Assembly (NCBI GenBank): GCA_024280265.1
Contig: JAJRQL010000112.1
Location: forward strand, 1-40,784
Length of the DNA: 40,784 nt
Direction: 5' to 3'
DNA from: Deltaproteobacteria bacterium
Lineage (GTDB): Bacteria > Desulfobacterota > Desulfobulbia > Desulfobulbales > Desulfocapsaceae
The notes under the pieces: generated by a model
The model's input: only the letters and a program-made list of their open reading frames with translations
Databases searched by the model: none
Told to the model about the DNA's origin: nothing
Program-made: the position numbers and the translations under genes
In this document: positions 25,508 through 34,187 of the stretch, in pieces
Numbering within the stretch: the stretch's first letter is position 1
How the letters are laid out: the number at the start of each line of letters is the position of its first letter

Positions 25508-27436
25508 ATGGCACAATCAGAACAGGACCAAATCAGAAAAAAAACCTGGAGGCTTTTCACAGCAGCAGTGATTTTCGCACTCCTTGCCGGCCTCGGCACC
25601 ATGCTTTACCTGAAATTTCTTGAGAAAAAACTCGAGACACGTCTCACTCCCCCTCCAAAAGAGATGATCCATGTCATTGTAGCCAGCAAAGATCTACCCG
25701 TTGGGAGTACCATAAACGGCTCCACGGTGTCCAGTCGCCAGGTTCCCCGCACCTATGTCAACAGTGATATTCTCACTCCAGCTGAGTTTGACTCGATCAA
25801 GGGAGCGGTCCTTATAAAACCCCTGAAAAGCGGTAGAATGCTGAGCCGTAGTGCCATCGACTTGAAAATCCCCGAAGATTTTTCAGGAACCATACAGGAG
25901 GGACATCGAGCTATCACCATCCAGGTAGATGAAATAAATTCAATTTCCGGCATGGTCAAGCCTGGAAACGTCATCGACCTCTATACCAAAATGGCATTAC
26001 CCAAGACAGCAGGTACCGGGGTCTCAGGTTTCCGTGAGGCCATCATACCTGTTCTCGAAGATGTACTGGTGCTGGCCACGGATAAAATTTCCGCAAAAGC
26101 AAATAAAGATGAATTTAAATATCTCAATTCCGACAACCGTCATCGCGCATACAATACTCTCACCCTGGAAGTAACCCCAAAAGAGGCTGCATTGATTGCC
26201 ATTGCACAATCCAGGGGAGAACTCATAACCACTCTCCGAAATGCAAATGACACTGGGGGAATACTCTTCAGCAAAGTAACCCTTGCCGACCTGATTGCCC
26301 ATTCCGGCGAGATGCTTGAAGCAGCGGTCAGCAAACAGCACAACAGAAGTACAAGTGGCATTCACTTGAACAAAGAAGGGCAGCTGGTCACACGGAACGG
26401 TGTGATCATCACTGACCCTGACCTCCATCTCGACAAAAATGGCCTACTGGTCACTAAAAACGGGACAATTCTCTCTGGCCGCAACCTGTTCGTCGGTGCA
26501 GATGGGCGCATTCGTGATAAAAACGGTAAACTCATCGACACAGCAAGCCTGAAACCCGGAAAAAACGGTACCCTGGTTGATAAAAACGGTAATGTCCTCA
26601 CTAGTAACGGCTATACAAAGGTAAAGGGCGGTTTTCTGGTGAACCAAAATGGTAATGTTCTCGCTCCGGATGGACATATTCTTTCAGGTCTCACTGTAGG
26701 AAAAGATGGTCGGGTACGCACCAAAGACGGCCGCATTGTAACGGCTGGTCAAATAAGCGTGGGAAAGGATGGTAAGGTACGCATTAACGAGTCCCCCCTT
26801 GCCACTGCAAAGATGGACAAAGACGGGAATCTGCGAACTGCTGACGGCAAAATTATCAAGGCCATCGACCTTGTCACAGTGGGATCAGATGGAATCGTCC
26901 GCAGCAAAAACGGCAAAATCCTGAGGGGAGTACATATGGGCAAAGACGGGAATCTGTACAATGCCACAGGGAAAGAGCTGAACGCTGCCGACATACTTGC
27001 TGCGACAAAAGGATTTACAGCAAACAGTGATGGCACTGTGAGCGACACAAATGGTAAAACGTACACCGCCGAAGATCTTGTAACCGTAGGCAAAGACGGA
27101 ACCATACGAACAAAAGACGGAACCATTTTGAATGGTGCATATGTGGATAAAGATGGCAAGCTGAGGAATAAAGACAGCTCCCTCCTCACTGCCCGGGATA
27201 TTATTGCCCAAAATGCAATTACCAGAGCCGCAGCAGCAAAGGGAGTGATCCTGAAAGGAGTTACCGGCAAATACTCCCCCACATTCAAAGATTACATCAG
27301 TAAGGGAACTCAGCAGACTCCAGGCACTCTTATCCCCTACGAAGTCGAATACATCATTGGTGGCAGCAGCAACGGGCCAGCTCCAACTTTTAAAGTACAG
27401 ATTGATGATGGTAGCCATCAAATCAAGAATAAATAA
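25508..27436 (+). CDS. cpaB: CpaB/RcpC pilus assembly protein with long tandem-repeat insertion
   Basis: CpaB/RcpC is an inner-membrane-anchored periplasmic protein of the Tad apparatus that works with the secretin. The 642-residue product has one N-terminal membrane helix (about 15-36). A SAF-type domain follows (HVIVASKDLPVGSTI, 55-69), then the RcpC core (AITIQVDEINSISGMVKPGNVIDLY, 135-159; TLTLEVTPKEAALIAIAQSRGELITTLRN, 217-245). Residues about 285-566 hold roughly 13 degenerate repeats of ~20 residues of the form VGKDGxVRTKDGKIL. The expected CpaB end, a strand of the type VEYIIGG, reappears at 613-619. Typical family length is about 260-350. Start ATG at 25508 lacks a clear ribosome site. 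Followed 4 bp later by cpaC. Confidence 0.88.
   Translation: MAQSEQDQIRKKTWRLFTAAVIFALLAGLGTMLYLKFLEKKLETRLTPPPKEMIHVIVASKDLPVGSTINGSTVSSRQVPRTYVNSDILTPAEFDSIKGAVLIKPLKSGRMLSRSAIDLKIPEDFSGTIQEGHRAITIQVDEINSISGMVKPGNVIDLYTKMALPKTAGTGVSGFREAIIPVLEDVLVLATDKISAKANKDEFKYLNSDNRHRAYNTLTLEVTPKEAALIAIAQSRGELITTLRNANDTGGILFSKVTLADLIAHSGEMLEAAVSKQHNRSTSGIHLNKEGQLVTRNGVIITDPDLHLDKNGLLVTKNGTILSGRNLFVGADGRIRDKNGKLIDTASLKPGKNGTLVDKNGNVLTSNGYTKVKGGFLVNQNGNVLAPDGHILSGLTVGKDGRVRTKDGRIVTAGQISVGKDGKVRINESPLATAKMDKDGNLRTADGKIIKAIDLVTVGSDGIVRSKNGKILRGVHMGKDGNLYNATGKELNAADILAATKGFTANSDGTVSDTNGKTYTAEDLVTVGKDGTIRTKDGTILNGAYVDKDGKLRNKDSSLLTARDIIAQNAITRAAAAKGVILKGVTGKYSPTFKDYISKGTQQTPGTLIPYEVEYIIGGSSNGPAPTFKVQIDDGSHQIKNK
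26360..27205 (+). other. Region coding ~13 tandem ~20-residue DG/NG repeats within cpaB
   Basis: Encodes CpaB residues about 285-566. Recognisable units begin at IHLNKEG, LHLDKNG, LFVGADG, LKPGKNG, LTVGKDG, ISVGKDG, VTVGSDG, VHMGKDG, VTVGKDG and AYVDKDG, among others. Each unit has two beta-turn DG/NG sites, so a string of beta hairpins is predicted. The units are diverged in DNA as well as protein, so this is not a recent slippage expansion. Confidence 0.8.
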
Positions 27437-27440
27437 CCAT

Positions 27441-28988
27441 ATGAAACCAGCTATACCCAATAAAATTTCTTTTATACGGACAAACACAATGACCGCAGCC
27501 AGGGTTTTTCAATTATTCACAAGGCAGTCAACGTTTCCAGCTCTGATCTTTCCAATTCTGCTCATCCTACTCATCAGCCCCCTTGAAAGCATGGCTCGAG
27601 AAACCATCAATATGTTTCTTGGAGAGGTTCGGGTGCTCCCGACCGACACCATTGAACGGGTGGCCATAGGAAACCCGAAAATTGCTTCAAACTCCATCCT
27701 CCCCCAGGGGCAGTTAGTGTTGCTTGCTGATTCTGCCGGTGCCACCACCATGCATATCTGGCTGAAAAACGGGAAAGAAAAAGATTTCGACATCATTGTA
27801 AGCAACAAGAAGGTTCTTGATGATTACGAAGAACTCGTCTCCCTGCTCAAAGGATTTACTGAGACCAACGTGGCTCGTATTGGTGAACTGACTGTTGTCA
27901 GAGGTAAGGTACCCAAAAAAGACAAAGCTCAATTTGATCGTATCCTGAAACGCTACCAGGACGTTCTCGATCTGGTTACAGCAAGAGACACCAAAGCTGA
28001 AATCTCCCTTTTACTGCAAGATATCCCTGGTATGACCATTAAAGAAGTTGGTGGCCAGACAGTTCTCTCCGGTGAAATCAGCCCGGAGTTTTCTCCACTC
28101 ATTGACATTGTAAAGGACCGATATAATACGATTTTAAACCTGACCCGAGTCCACGATGCCGTAGCAGGAAAAATGATTTACATGAATGTCAAAATCATGG
28201 AACTCAGTAAAAGTATTACTCAGAATCTTGGGATCGAATGGGGAAACTTAGGGATCGTTGGCCCTTCACTGCAATTTGGACTGGAGACATCTGCTGATGG
28301 CGGTACAGTCTTGAATGCTGCCGACACGTCTAAGGTATTAACAAAGCCTGGTGGTGAGAGCCTGAGCTCGACAAGGGGCTACTTTGGCATAGCCACAGGT
28401 ATCACCTCTGTTATCAATCTCTCTTTGCAAAACGGGGATGGCGTCATTCTGGCCGAGCCACAGTTGAGCACCCGCTCCGGTGGAAAGGCAAAATTCCATG
28501 CCGGAGGTGAATACCCCCTTGCCACCACTTCGGTATCCGGACAGGTCAATATTCAATACAAAAAATATGGTATCATTCTCAATGTTGAACCAGTTGCTGA
28601 TGACAACAATAATATCCTGGCCCATATTGAAACAGAAATCAGCAACATTGATCACGGAACAAGTTACAGTGGCTACCCGGGAATCTTCACAAGAAACACC
28701 TCAACTGATGTCAGCCTGCGGGAGGGTGAAACCCTTGTTATGGCAGGGCTGGTTCAAAGTACAGCCCATGACAATTACAACAAGGTTAAATGGCTTGGTG
28801 ACATTCCCATTCTCGGCCCCCTGTTCCGTTCCCAGGATTTTCAAAACCAGCGAACAGAGCTCGTTATTTTTGTAACCCCCTACATTTATGACGCATCCTC
28901 TAAGCTGAATATCAGAAAACTGGTGGAAGCGGAAAGAATCCAGGACCAGTTCGATAAAATTGTAAAAAAACACCAACTCGTCGACTAA
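27441..28988 (+). CDS. cpaC: CpaC/RcpA outer-membrane secretin of the Tad system
   Basis: Forms the outer-membrane channel for the pilus. The 515 residues contain a hydrophobic export signal (about 31-50) and the T2SS/T3SS pilus N-terminal domain (RETINMFLGEVRVLPTDTIERVAIGNPKIA). A BON-like middle part follows (about residues 100-220). The secretin domain includes VNIQYKKYGIILNVEP, ISNIDHGTS and SLREGETLVMAGLVQS, ending with GDIPILGPLFRSQDF and RTELVIFVTPYIYD. The frame is open from 27357, but that part overlaps cpaB; I choose ATG 27441, 4 bp after the cpaB stop. ATG 27489 is an alternative just ahead of the signal. Confidence 0.9.
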   Translation: MKPAIPNKISFIRTNTMTAARVFQLFTRQSTFPALIFPILLILLISPLESMARETINMFLGEVRVLPTDTIERVAIGNPKIASNSILPQGQLVLLADSAGATTMHIWLKNGKEKDFDIIVSNKKVLDDYEELVSLLKGFTETNVARIGELTVVRGKVPKKDKAQFDRILKRYQDVLDLVTARDTKAEISLLLQDIPGMTIKEVGGQTVLSGEISPEFSPLIDIVKDRYNTILNLTRVHDAVAGKMIYMNVKIMELSKSITQNLGIEWGNLGIVGPSLQFGLETSADGGTVLNAADTSKVLTKPGGESLSSTRGYFGIATGITSVINLSLQNGDGVILAEPQLSTRSGGKAKFHAGGEYPLATTSVSGQVNIQYKKYGIILNVEPVADDNNNILAHIETEISNIDHGTSYSGYPGIFTRNTSTDVSLREGETLVMAGLVQSTAHDNYNKVKWLGDIPILGPLFRSQDFQNQRTELVIFVTPYIYDASSKLNIRKLVEAERIQDQFDKIVKKHQLVD

Positions 28989-29020
28989 TTGACATAACTC
29001 CATGAGCAACAATTAACAAA

Positions 29021-30739
29021 ATGTTTAACATCATAATTCACGACGATAAAGGTAACAAAACAGCAACCCTGTGTTGCACAAAGGACAGTTGTGGTATTGG
29101 CCGTTCTGGAAAAAACCTGATTCAGCTCAGCGGTTGGCGCATTGCCGGGGTCCATGCAGAACTGACCGAAAAACAAAACGGTGTTTATATCACCGACACC
29201 TCATCGGGTATTGGCACCCAGGTTAACGGAGAAGACACAACGACATATGGCCCTCTTTCCTCCCAAGACATTGTAAGCATAGGCACCTACCGACTGTCCA
29301 TAAAATCTGAACAGGATACTGCCAAACCACCCCCCAACGAGAGCCAGATCACCACCGAACCTCCTGCTGGACAGGGTAAAGCAGACGATGTGCAGATCAC
29401 GCCAGACAACACCCTGAAAAAAACATTCGGGGTAAAACAGGACTCAGACGCACCAGTCTCTGCACCGGATAACACAGCCCATCGCTTTGTATGGCACGAA
29501 CGAATCCACAAAGAACTACTGGGTGCTATGGATCTTCGCCGTACCGATGTTCAGTCTATGAACGACGAAGAGCTAACCACAACGGTAAAATCCCTTATCC
29601 AGACAATAATTACCAAACTGGACAAAATCCTTCCCGCTGAACTCAACCGAGAAAAGCTGGCCAAAGAAATTCTGGATGAAGCCATTGGACTTGGACCCCT
29701 TGAAGACTTTCTGGCCAATGATTCAATAACCGAAATAATGGTCAACAACTACGATACCATTTTCTACGAAAGCCGTGGTAAATTACACAAATCGGATGTC
29801 ACTTTCAGTAGTGACAATGCAGTACTCTCAGTCATTGAACGTATTATTTCCCCACTGGGAAGACGTATTGACGAAAGTTCTCCGATGGTTGACGGAAGGT
29901 TGAAAGACGGTTCCAGAATCAATGCAATTGTCCCCCCACTGGCCATAAAAGGTCCCTGCCTGACCATCCGGAAATTTGCGAAAAACAAACTTAACATTGA
30001 GGACTTTGTTTCATTTGACTCAATTTCCCATGAAATGGCCCTTTTTCTGGAAAAAGCAGTTCACTACAGAAAAAACATTATTATTTCAGGAGGTACGGGA
30101 AGTGGTAAGACCACATTCCTCAACGTTTTATCGGATTTTATTCCTCGGGACGAACGAATAATTACGGTGGAAGATTCCGCTGAGTTAAAACTGAATCAGC
30201 CCCATGTTGTTTCTCTGGAAGCCCGTCCTCCCAATATGGAAGGAAAAGGATCCATTACCATACGGGATCTGGTAAAAAACTGTCTCCGCATGCGTCCTGA
30301 CCGTATCGTTGTGGGGGAGTGTCGGGGAGGAGAAACCCTTGACATGCTCCAGGCCATGAATACCGGCCATGACGGATCTCTGACAACAGTACATGCTAAC
30401 AGCCCCAGAGACCTGGTATCCCGGCTTGAAGTAATGGTGATGATGGCCGGTATGGAGCTTCCTGAGAGAGCAATCAGGGAACAGATCGCCTCTGCCGTTC
30501 ATGTCATTGTTCAGCAATCTCGATTCTCGGATGGTACACGAAAAATAACTCATATCACCGAGATCACCGGTATGGAAACCGGAGTAGTTCAGATGCAGAA
30601 TATTTTTGTGTATAAACAACACGGAATTGATCAGGATGGCAATGTAACCGGAGAATTTAAGGCCACGGGACGCATACCGGAATTTTATGAGGTACTGCAG
30701 CAACAAGGCGTAACTGTGGATATGAAAATATTCGCCTAA
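29021..30739 (+). CDS. cpaF: Tad secretion ATPase CpaF/TadA with N-terminal FHA domain
   Basis: Hexameric cytoplasmic ATPase that powers pilus assembly. Residues 1-95 form an FHA-like domain (GIGRSGKN, GVHAEL, GTQVNG). A Pro/Thr-rich linker (about 98-150) leads to the CpaF domain. That domain carries ISGGTGSGKTTFL (Walker A, 357-365), the Asp box ITVEDSAELKL, Walker B RIVVGECRGGE (428-438) and the His box TGHDGSLTTVHANS. Fused FHA-CpaF proteins are known in other proteobacteria. Here the usual FHA phosphothreonine-binding Ser-Arg before the His is replaced (AGVH), so binding may differ. Separated from cpaC by 32 bp; 12 bp before tadB. Confidence 0.92.
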   Translation: MFNIIIHDDKGNKTATLCCTKDSCGIGRSGKNLIQLSGWRIAGVHAELTEKQNGVYITDTSSGIGTQVNGEDTTTYGPLSSQDIVSIGTYRLSIKSEQDTAKPPPNESQITTEPPAGQGKADDVQITPDNTLKKTFGVKQDSDAPVSAPDNTAHRFVWHERIHKELLGAMDLRRTDVQSMNDEELTTTVKSLIQTIITKLDKILPAELNREKLAKEILDEAIGLGPLEDFLANDSITEIMVNNYDTIFYESRGKLHKSDVTFSSDNAVLSVIERIISPLGRRIDESSPMVDGRLKDGSRINAIVPPLAIKGPCLTIRKFAKNKLNIEDFVSFDSISHEMALFLEKAVHYRKNIIISGGTGSGKTTFLNVLSDFIPRDERIITVEDSAELKLNQPHVVSLEARPPNMEGKGSITIRDLVKNCLRMRPDRIVVGECRGGETLDMLQAMNTGHDGSLTTVHANSPRDLVSRLEVMVMMAGMELPERAIREQIASAVHVIVQQSRFSDGTRKITHITEITGMETGVVQMQNIFVYKQHGIDQDGNVTGEFKATGRIPEFYEVLQQQGVTVDMKIFA

Positions 30740-30751
30740 CCACGACATACT

Positions 30752-31603
30752 ATGATTATAAACATTCTTATTTCCTGTCTGGCTGCAGCTTCCGCTGGGA
30801 TTTTTGCCTGGTTGTTCTTCATGAAGATGTACGAAAAAATGACCTTCTACAGAAACACAGTCGAAGAAATCGCAACTGACAAATTTTCCGAACTCTTTCT
30901 GTTCGTCAATATCAGCAACTATTTCTATTATTATATCGCAGCCCTTATAGTGTTTCCGATCATCACAATAATCCTTTCCGGCGATATCTCCATCGGTATT
31001 CTTCTGTTTTTCTGTATTCTTTTCTCTCCATATGTAATTCTGACCACCATGATCAGGAAGCGGCAGAAAAAGTTTGAGAAACAGCTACCGGATGCCCTGA
31101 TCATGATTGCCGGCTCGATCAGATCCGGTTCCAGTCTTCCCATTGCCCTGGATAATCTGATCAAAGAAAGCGAGCCACCACTTTCACAGGAATTCGGCCT
31201 CTATGTCCGTGAGCGTAAACTTGGCCTGGACAGAGAGACTGCGTTTAAAAACCTCGAACACAGAATGCCCCTTGAGGATCTTGCAATTTCACTTTCTGCG
31301 GTACGTATATCCACTGAAGTTGGTGGAGACCTTGCCCAAACACTGGAATTACTGGCCGAAACATTAAGAAAAAAGCTCACCATGGAAGGAAAGATAGAAA
31401 GCCTTACCTCCCAGGGAAAACTTCAGGGGATAGTTATGAGTTCCCTTCCACTGTTCCTTATTGTCTGTTTGATGAAACTTGAACCCGTAGCCATGGGTCA
31501 GATGTTCACAACTAAAATTGGTTGGATGGTACTGTTAACAGTGCTCTGTATGCAGATAATGGGCTATCTCTTTATAAAAAAGATCACCACGATTAATGTA
31601 TGA
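30752..31603 (+). CDS. tadB: Tad inner-membrane platform protein TadB
   Basis: T2SSF-domain membrane protein that forms the assembly platform with TadC. The 283 residues have an N-terminal hydrophobic helix (about 5-25), two further helices (about 50-97), the cytoplasmic T2SSF domain (FEKQLPDALIMIAGSIRSGSS onward, with AVRISTEVGGDLAQTLELLAETLR), and two C-terminal helices. The order TadB then TadC and the four-base overlap (ATGA, 31600-31603) with the next gene are typical of tad operons. Length matches the family. Confidence 0.9.
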   Translation: MIINILISCLAAASAGIFAWLFFMKMYEKMTFYRNTVEEIATDKFSELFLFVNISNYFYYYIAALIVFPIITIILSGDISIGILLFFCILFSPYVILTTMIRKRQKKFEKQLPDALIMIAGSIRSGSSLPIALDNLIKESEPPLSQEFGLYVRERKLGLDRETAFKNLEHRMPLEDLAISLSAVRISTEVGGDLAQTLELLAETLRKKLTMEGKIESLTSQGKLQGIVMSSLPLFLIVCLMKLEPVAMGQMFTTKIGWMVLLTVLCMQIMGYLFIKKITTINV

Positions 31604-32487
31604 TAACTGACAATTTTTACAATCTGATAGTAGGAATGAGCGTCTCCCTGTCACTTTTCTGTTCTTTTCTGGCAGTTCTGCAACTGAGTAAACTGGTTCC
31701 CCAGGAGGATCGTGAATATATGGATTCACTTCCACCGCTTCTGGATTTCATCTGGCCGCTGGTTCGCATTGTTGCCTATTACGGATGCAGCCTGATTCCA
31801 TTTTCCTATATGAAAAAGGTTGACGAACGTCTAAAACGAAATGGGCTCGGGTACATGATGATAGCTGAAGAGTTCACAGCTCTCAGAATCATCGCCGCAT
31901 TCACAGTCCTTCTTTTTGGGTATCTTGCAATCTCCTTTATTGGAGAATGGAATCCTCTTCTTTTTATTGTCCTGCCAGCCCTTGGGTTTTTTTATCCAGA
32001 CATATGGATTCGAGACATCAGGAAAAAGCAGGTTGAAGAGACCCTCCGCTCTCTCCCCGCATTCCTTGACTTTATTACCATGGCCGTTGAAGCAGGTCTC
32101 AATTTTTCAGGAGCAATCGAGCAGGCAAGACAGAAAGGGCCTTCCGGCCCACTGGCAATTGAGTTCGGGGTGGTCCTTCGAGACATCCGTTCCGGCGTCC
32201 CGCGTACCAAAGCCCTGCAGCGAATGGCCAGGCGCCTTGACATCCATGAGGTTACAAGCTTTGTCAATGCTGTGGTGCAGGCGGAAAAAATGGGTTCAAG
32301 CATGGCAGCCGTACTCCGGATTCAAGCAGAACAACGCCGCGACGAACGTTTCCAGAGAGCTGAAAAAAAAGCAATGGAAGCGCCGGTGAAACTTATCGGT
32401 CCCCTGGTCATCTTCATTTTTCCAACAACTTTTATAGTTCTGGCTTTCCCCATTGCCATTAAATTTATTCAGGGAGGATATTTTTGA
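31600..32487 (+). CDS. tadC: Tad inner-membrane platform protein TadC
   Basis: Second T2SSF-domain platform subunit, 295 residues. N-terminal membrane helices (about 8-28 and others to 130) precede the domain with RSLPAFLDFITMAVEAGLNFSGAIEQA and VTSFVNAVVQAEKMGSSMAAVLRIQAEQRR, a typical T2SSF signature. Two C-terminal helices end in PLVIFIFPTTFIVLAFPI. It overlaps tadB by four bases and the DUF192 gene start by four, which predicts tight translational coupling. Confidence 0.9.
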   Translation: MITDNFYNLIVGMSVSLSLFCSFLAVLQLSKLVPQEDREYMDSLPPLLDFIWPLVRIVAYYGCSLIPFSYMKKVDERLKRNGLGYMMIAEEFTALRIIAAFTVLLFGYLAISFIGEWNPLLFIVLPALGFFYPDIWIRDIRKKQVEETLRSLPAFLDFITMAVEAGLNFSGAIEQARQKGPSGPLAIEFGVVLRDIRSGVPRTKALQRMARRLDIHEVTSFVNAVVQAEKMGSSMAAVLRIQAEQRRDERFQRAEKKAMEAPVKLIGPLVIFIFPTTFIVLAFPIAIKFIQGGYF

Positions 32488-32840
32488 TTACCGGTCAGAT
32501 TCTCATTAACCCTCCCTTGGGAAAGTCCCTCCGGTTTATCAGAAAAACCGAAACTTTTATTGACCGGAGCCGTGGGTTACTGGGCTGTACAGTTCTTGAG
32601 GAAGGCCATGGCATGCTCATCACCCCATGTAACTCTATTCATACTTTTTTTATGAAAATCCCCCTGGATATCATCTTCCTGGATCAAAACAGTCGAATTA
32701 TCAGTATGAGAGGAAGCATAATGCCCTACCGTTTCAGTATGTGTCGTGGTGCCTCATCAGTTCTGGAATTACCGGATGGACAAATCCAGATCTCAGGTCT
32801 GAAAAAAAACGATCTGCTTCAATGGGTGGCACTATCATGA
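32484..32840 (+). CDS. DUF192 protein embedded in the tad operon
   Basis: A 118-residue protein with the DUF192 signature: FIDRSRGLLGC, ITPCNSIHTFFMKIPLDIIFLD (about 47-68), SIMPYRFSMCRGASSVLELPDGQ. No signal peptide or membrane helix is seen, whereas many DUF192 proteins are exported. The start is a TTG at 32484-32486 inside the end of tadC, with AGGGAGGA at 32471-32478, well spaced, supporting real expression. It overlaps tadD by four bases. DUF192 function is unknown; its tight packing between tadC and tadD suggests a role in pilus biogenesis. Confidence 0.82.
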   Translation: MITGQILINPPLGKSLRFIRKTETFIDRSRGLLGCTVLEEGHGMLITPCNSIHTFFMKIPLDIIFLDQNSRIISMRGSIMPYRFSMCRGASSVLELPDGQIQISGLKKNDLLQWVALS

Positions 32841-33292
32841 CCATTCTGAAATATGTTTTCCAAATCACCCTCCTGTTTCTGCCACTCTTTGCTGGCTGCG
32901 CAGCACATAGCAACCTCCTGCTTGTTCGGGAACAGGCATATGAAGCATATCAAAACAGAGATTATGACAGAGCCGTCAGAAAGTTTGAATTACTGGTATC
33001 CAAAGCACCAGAAGATGGCGAGCTCTGGTTCCGCCTTGGGAATTCATACGCCAGATCCGCAAGACCACAGCTTGCTATTAATGCATACCAGAACGCACTG
33101 CTACGTGTCCCTGGCAATGAAAAAGCATGGTATAACATGGGACTGATCCAGGCTAAAACAGCATTGAAAACATTTGTTGATATGCAGCAATATTCAGATG
33201 ATAACAGCCCCATAGGAAAAAAGGGTGGGAGTATGCGGCAAGGCTTATTCAATCTGCTGGAAACTGAAGATGACCACAAAAAAAACAACTAG
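32837..33292 (+). CDS. tadD: TadD-like TPR lipoprotein
   Basis: A 151-residue lipoprotein, lipobox FAGC (Cys21), then TPR units: REQAYEAYQNRDYDRAVRKFELLVSKAPED and GELWFRLGNSYARSARPQLAINAYQNALLRVPGN and EKAWYNMGLIQAKTAL. TadD is a pilotin-type outer-membrane partner of the secretin in Tad systems. The ATG at 32837 overlaps the DUF192 stop (ATGA); the frame is open from 32741, but that would bury the lipobox. It is shorter than classical TadD (about 200-250), with perhaps three TPRs. Confidence 0.82.
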   Translation: MTILKYVFQITLLFLPLFAGCAAHSNLLLVREQAYEAYQNRDYDRAVRKFELLVSKAPEDGELWFRLGNSYARSARPQLAINAYQNALLRVPGNEKAWYNMGLIQAKTALKTFVDMQQYSDDNSPIGKKGGSMRQGLFNLLETEDDHKKNN

Positions 33293-34049
33293 ACGAAATG
33301 CCAGTATCTTTTTTCTGATCATGCCCAGATCAGAAGCAGGTCAGAGCATGGCTGAATTTTTGATAATCCTGCCCGCCATGATCCTGCTGATCTTTGGCAG
33401 CATTCAATTTGCACTCATCTATCACGCCAAAATAAGCCTCAACTATGCAGCCTTCGAAGCAGTTCGTGCCGGAACACTGGGACAGGGAAAATTTGTTGAG
33501 GTAAAAGAGGGCTTTGCCAGAGGTCTGGCACCCCTTTACAGCTATTTCGAGTCAAACTCAGCCCTCCGGGATAAGCGAGATCCGGACAGCACTGCCCAAG
33601 ACCAGGTCGAAGCCTTCCAAATGGCACGTGATGAAATATACAGAGAATTTGATTCACCCAGCAAACTGATCAGGATTGAGCGTCTGGGCCCCTCCGAAAA
33701 GACACTTCACGTCTTTTCGCCAGACGACACCATGCCAAACGACAACCTCAGATACCGTTCATCAAAAAAACAGGGAAAAGCTCAGGTATCATTACAGGAT
33801 GCGAACCTGCTCCACCTCCGTGTTACTTACTGGTATCCCCTGTATGTCCCCTTCGTGAACAAACTGATATTCAACACCTTTATCTGTCGCAAGAAATCAA
33901 CGAGCTCTTCAGGAAAATGGGACAATGACCCTGTCTGCCTCGACCAGGGGCAGCGACCGGTTATTCCGTTGACAGCCACGGCAGTTATGCGAATGCAAAC
34001 ACCGATGGTTAAAAGTAATGGTTACTTCGATGCCAGTGATCTTCAGTAA
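33270..34049 (+). CDS. tadE: TadE-family pseudopilin, end of tad operon
   Basis: A 259-residue TadE-like protein. Leader to G24, then QSMAEFLIILPAMILLIFGSIQFALIYHAKISLNYAAFEAVRAG, the clear TadE motif, with Glu29 at +5 of G24|Q25. A large outer part follows that ends with FNTFICRKKSTSSSG and a region rich in Thr/Met. The start at 33270 overlaps the end of tadD by 23 bp; ATG 33321 (MPRSEAGQS) would give a much shorter leader and is an alternative. Last gene of the locus; no convincing terminator seen after it. Confidence 0.82.
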   Translation: MTTKKTTRRNASIFFLIMPRSEAGQSMAEFLIILPAMILLIFGSIQFALIYHAKISLNYAAFEAVRAGTLGQGKFVEVKEGFARGLAPLYSYFESNSALRDKRDPDSTAQDQVEAFQMARDEIYREFDSPSKLIRIERLGPSEKTLHVFSPDDTMPNDNLRYRSSKKQGKAQVSLQDANLLHLRVTYWYPLYVPFVNKLIFNTFICRKKSTSSSGKWDNDPVCLDQGQRPVIPLTATAVMRMQTPMVKSNGYFDASDLQ

Positions 34050-34051
34050 TA

Positions 34052-34078
34052 AGCAGGAATAGCAGGAATAGCAGGAAA
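34052..34078. repeat. Three 9-bp direct repeats (AGCAGGAAT-type)
   Basis: AGCAGGAAT occurs twice and then a third time as AGCAGGAAA, directly after the last tad gene stop. It is small and may be replication slippage. No function is inferred. Confidence 0.7.
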
Positions 34079-34187
34079 CTCTACACTTATGATTTCAAAA
34101 AGATCTCACGGTTTCTCAGAGTCTCCTACCTCGCTTATCTGTTTTTTTATTACGGTTTTTATGGAGTAAGATACTGACCGCAACAGG

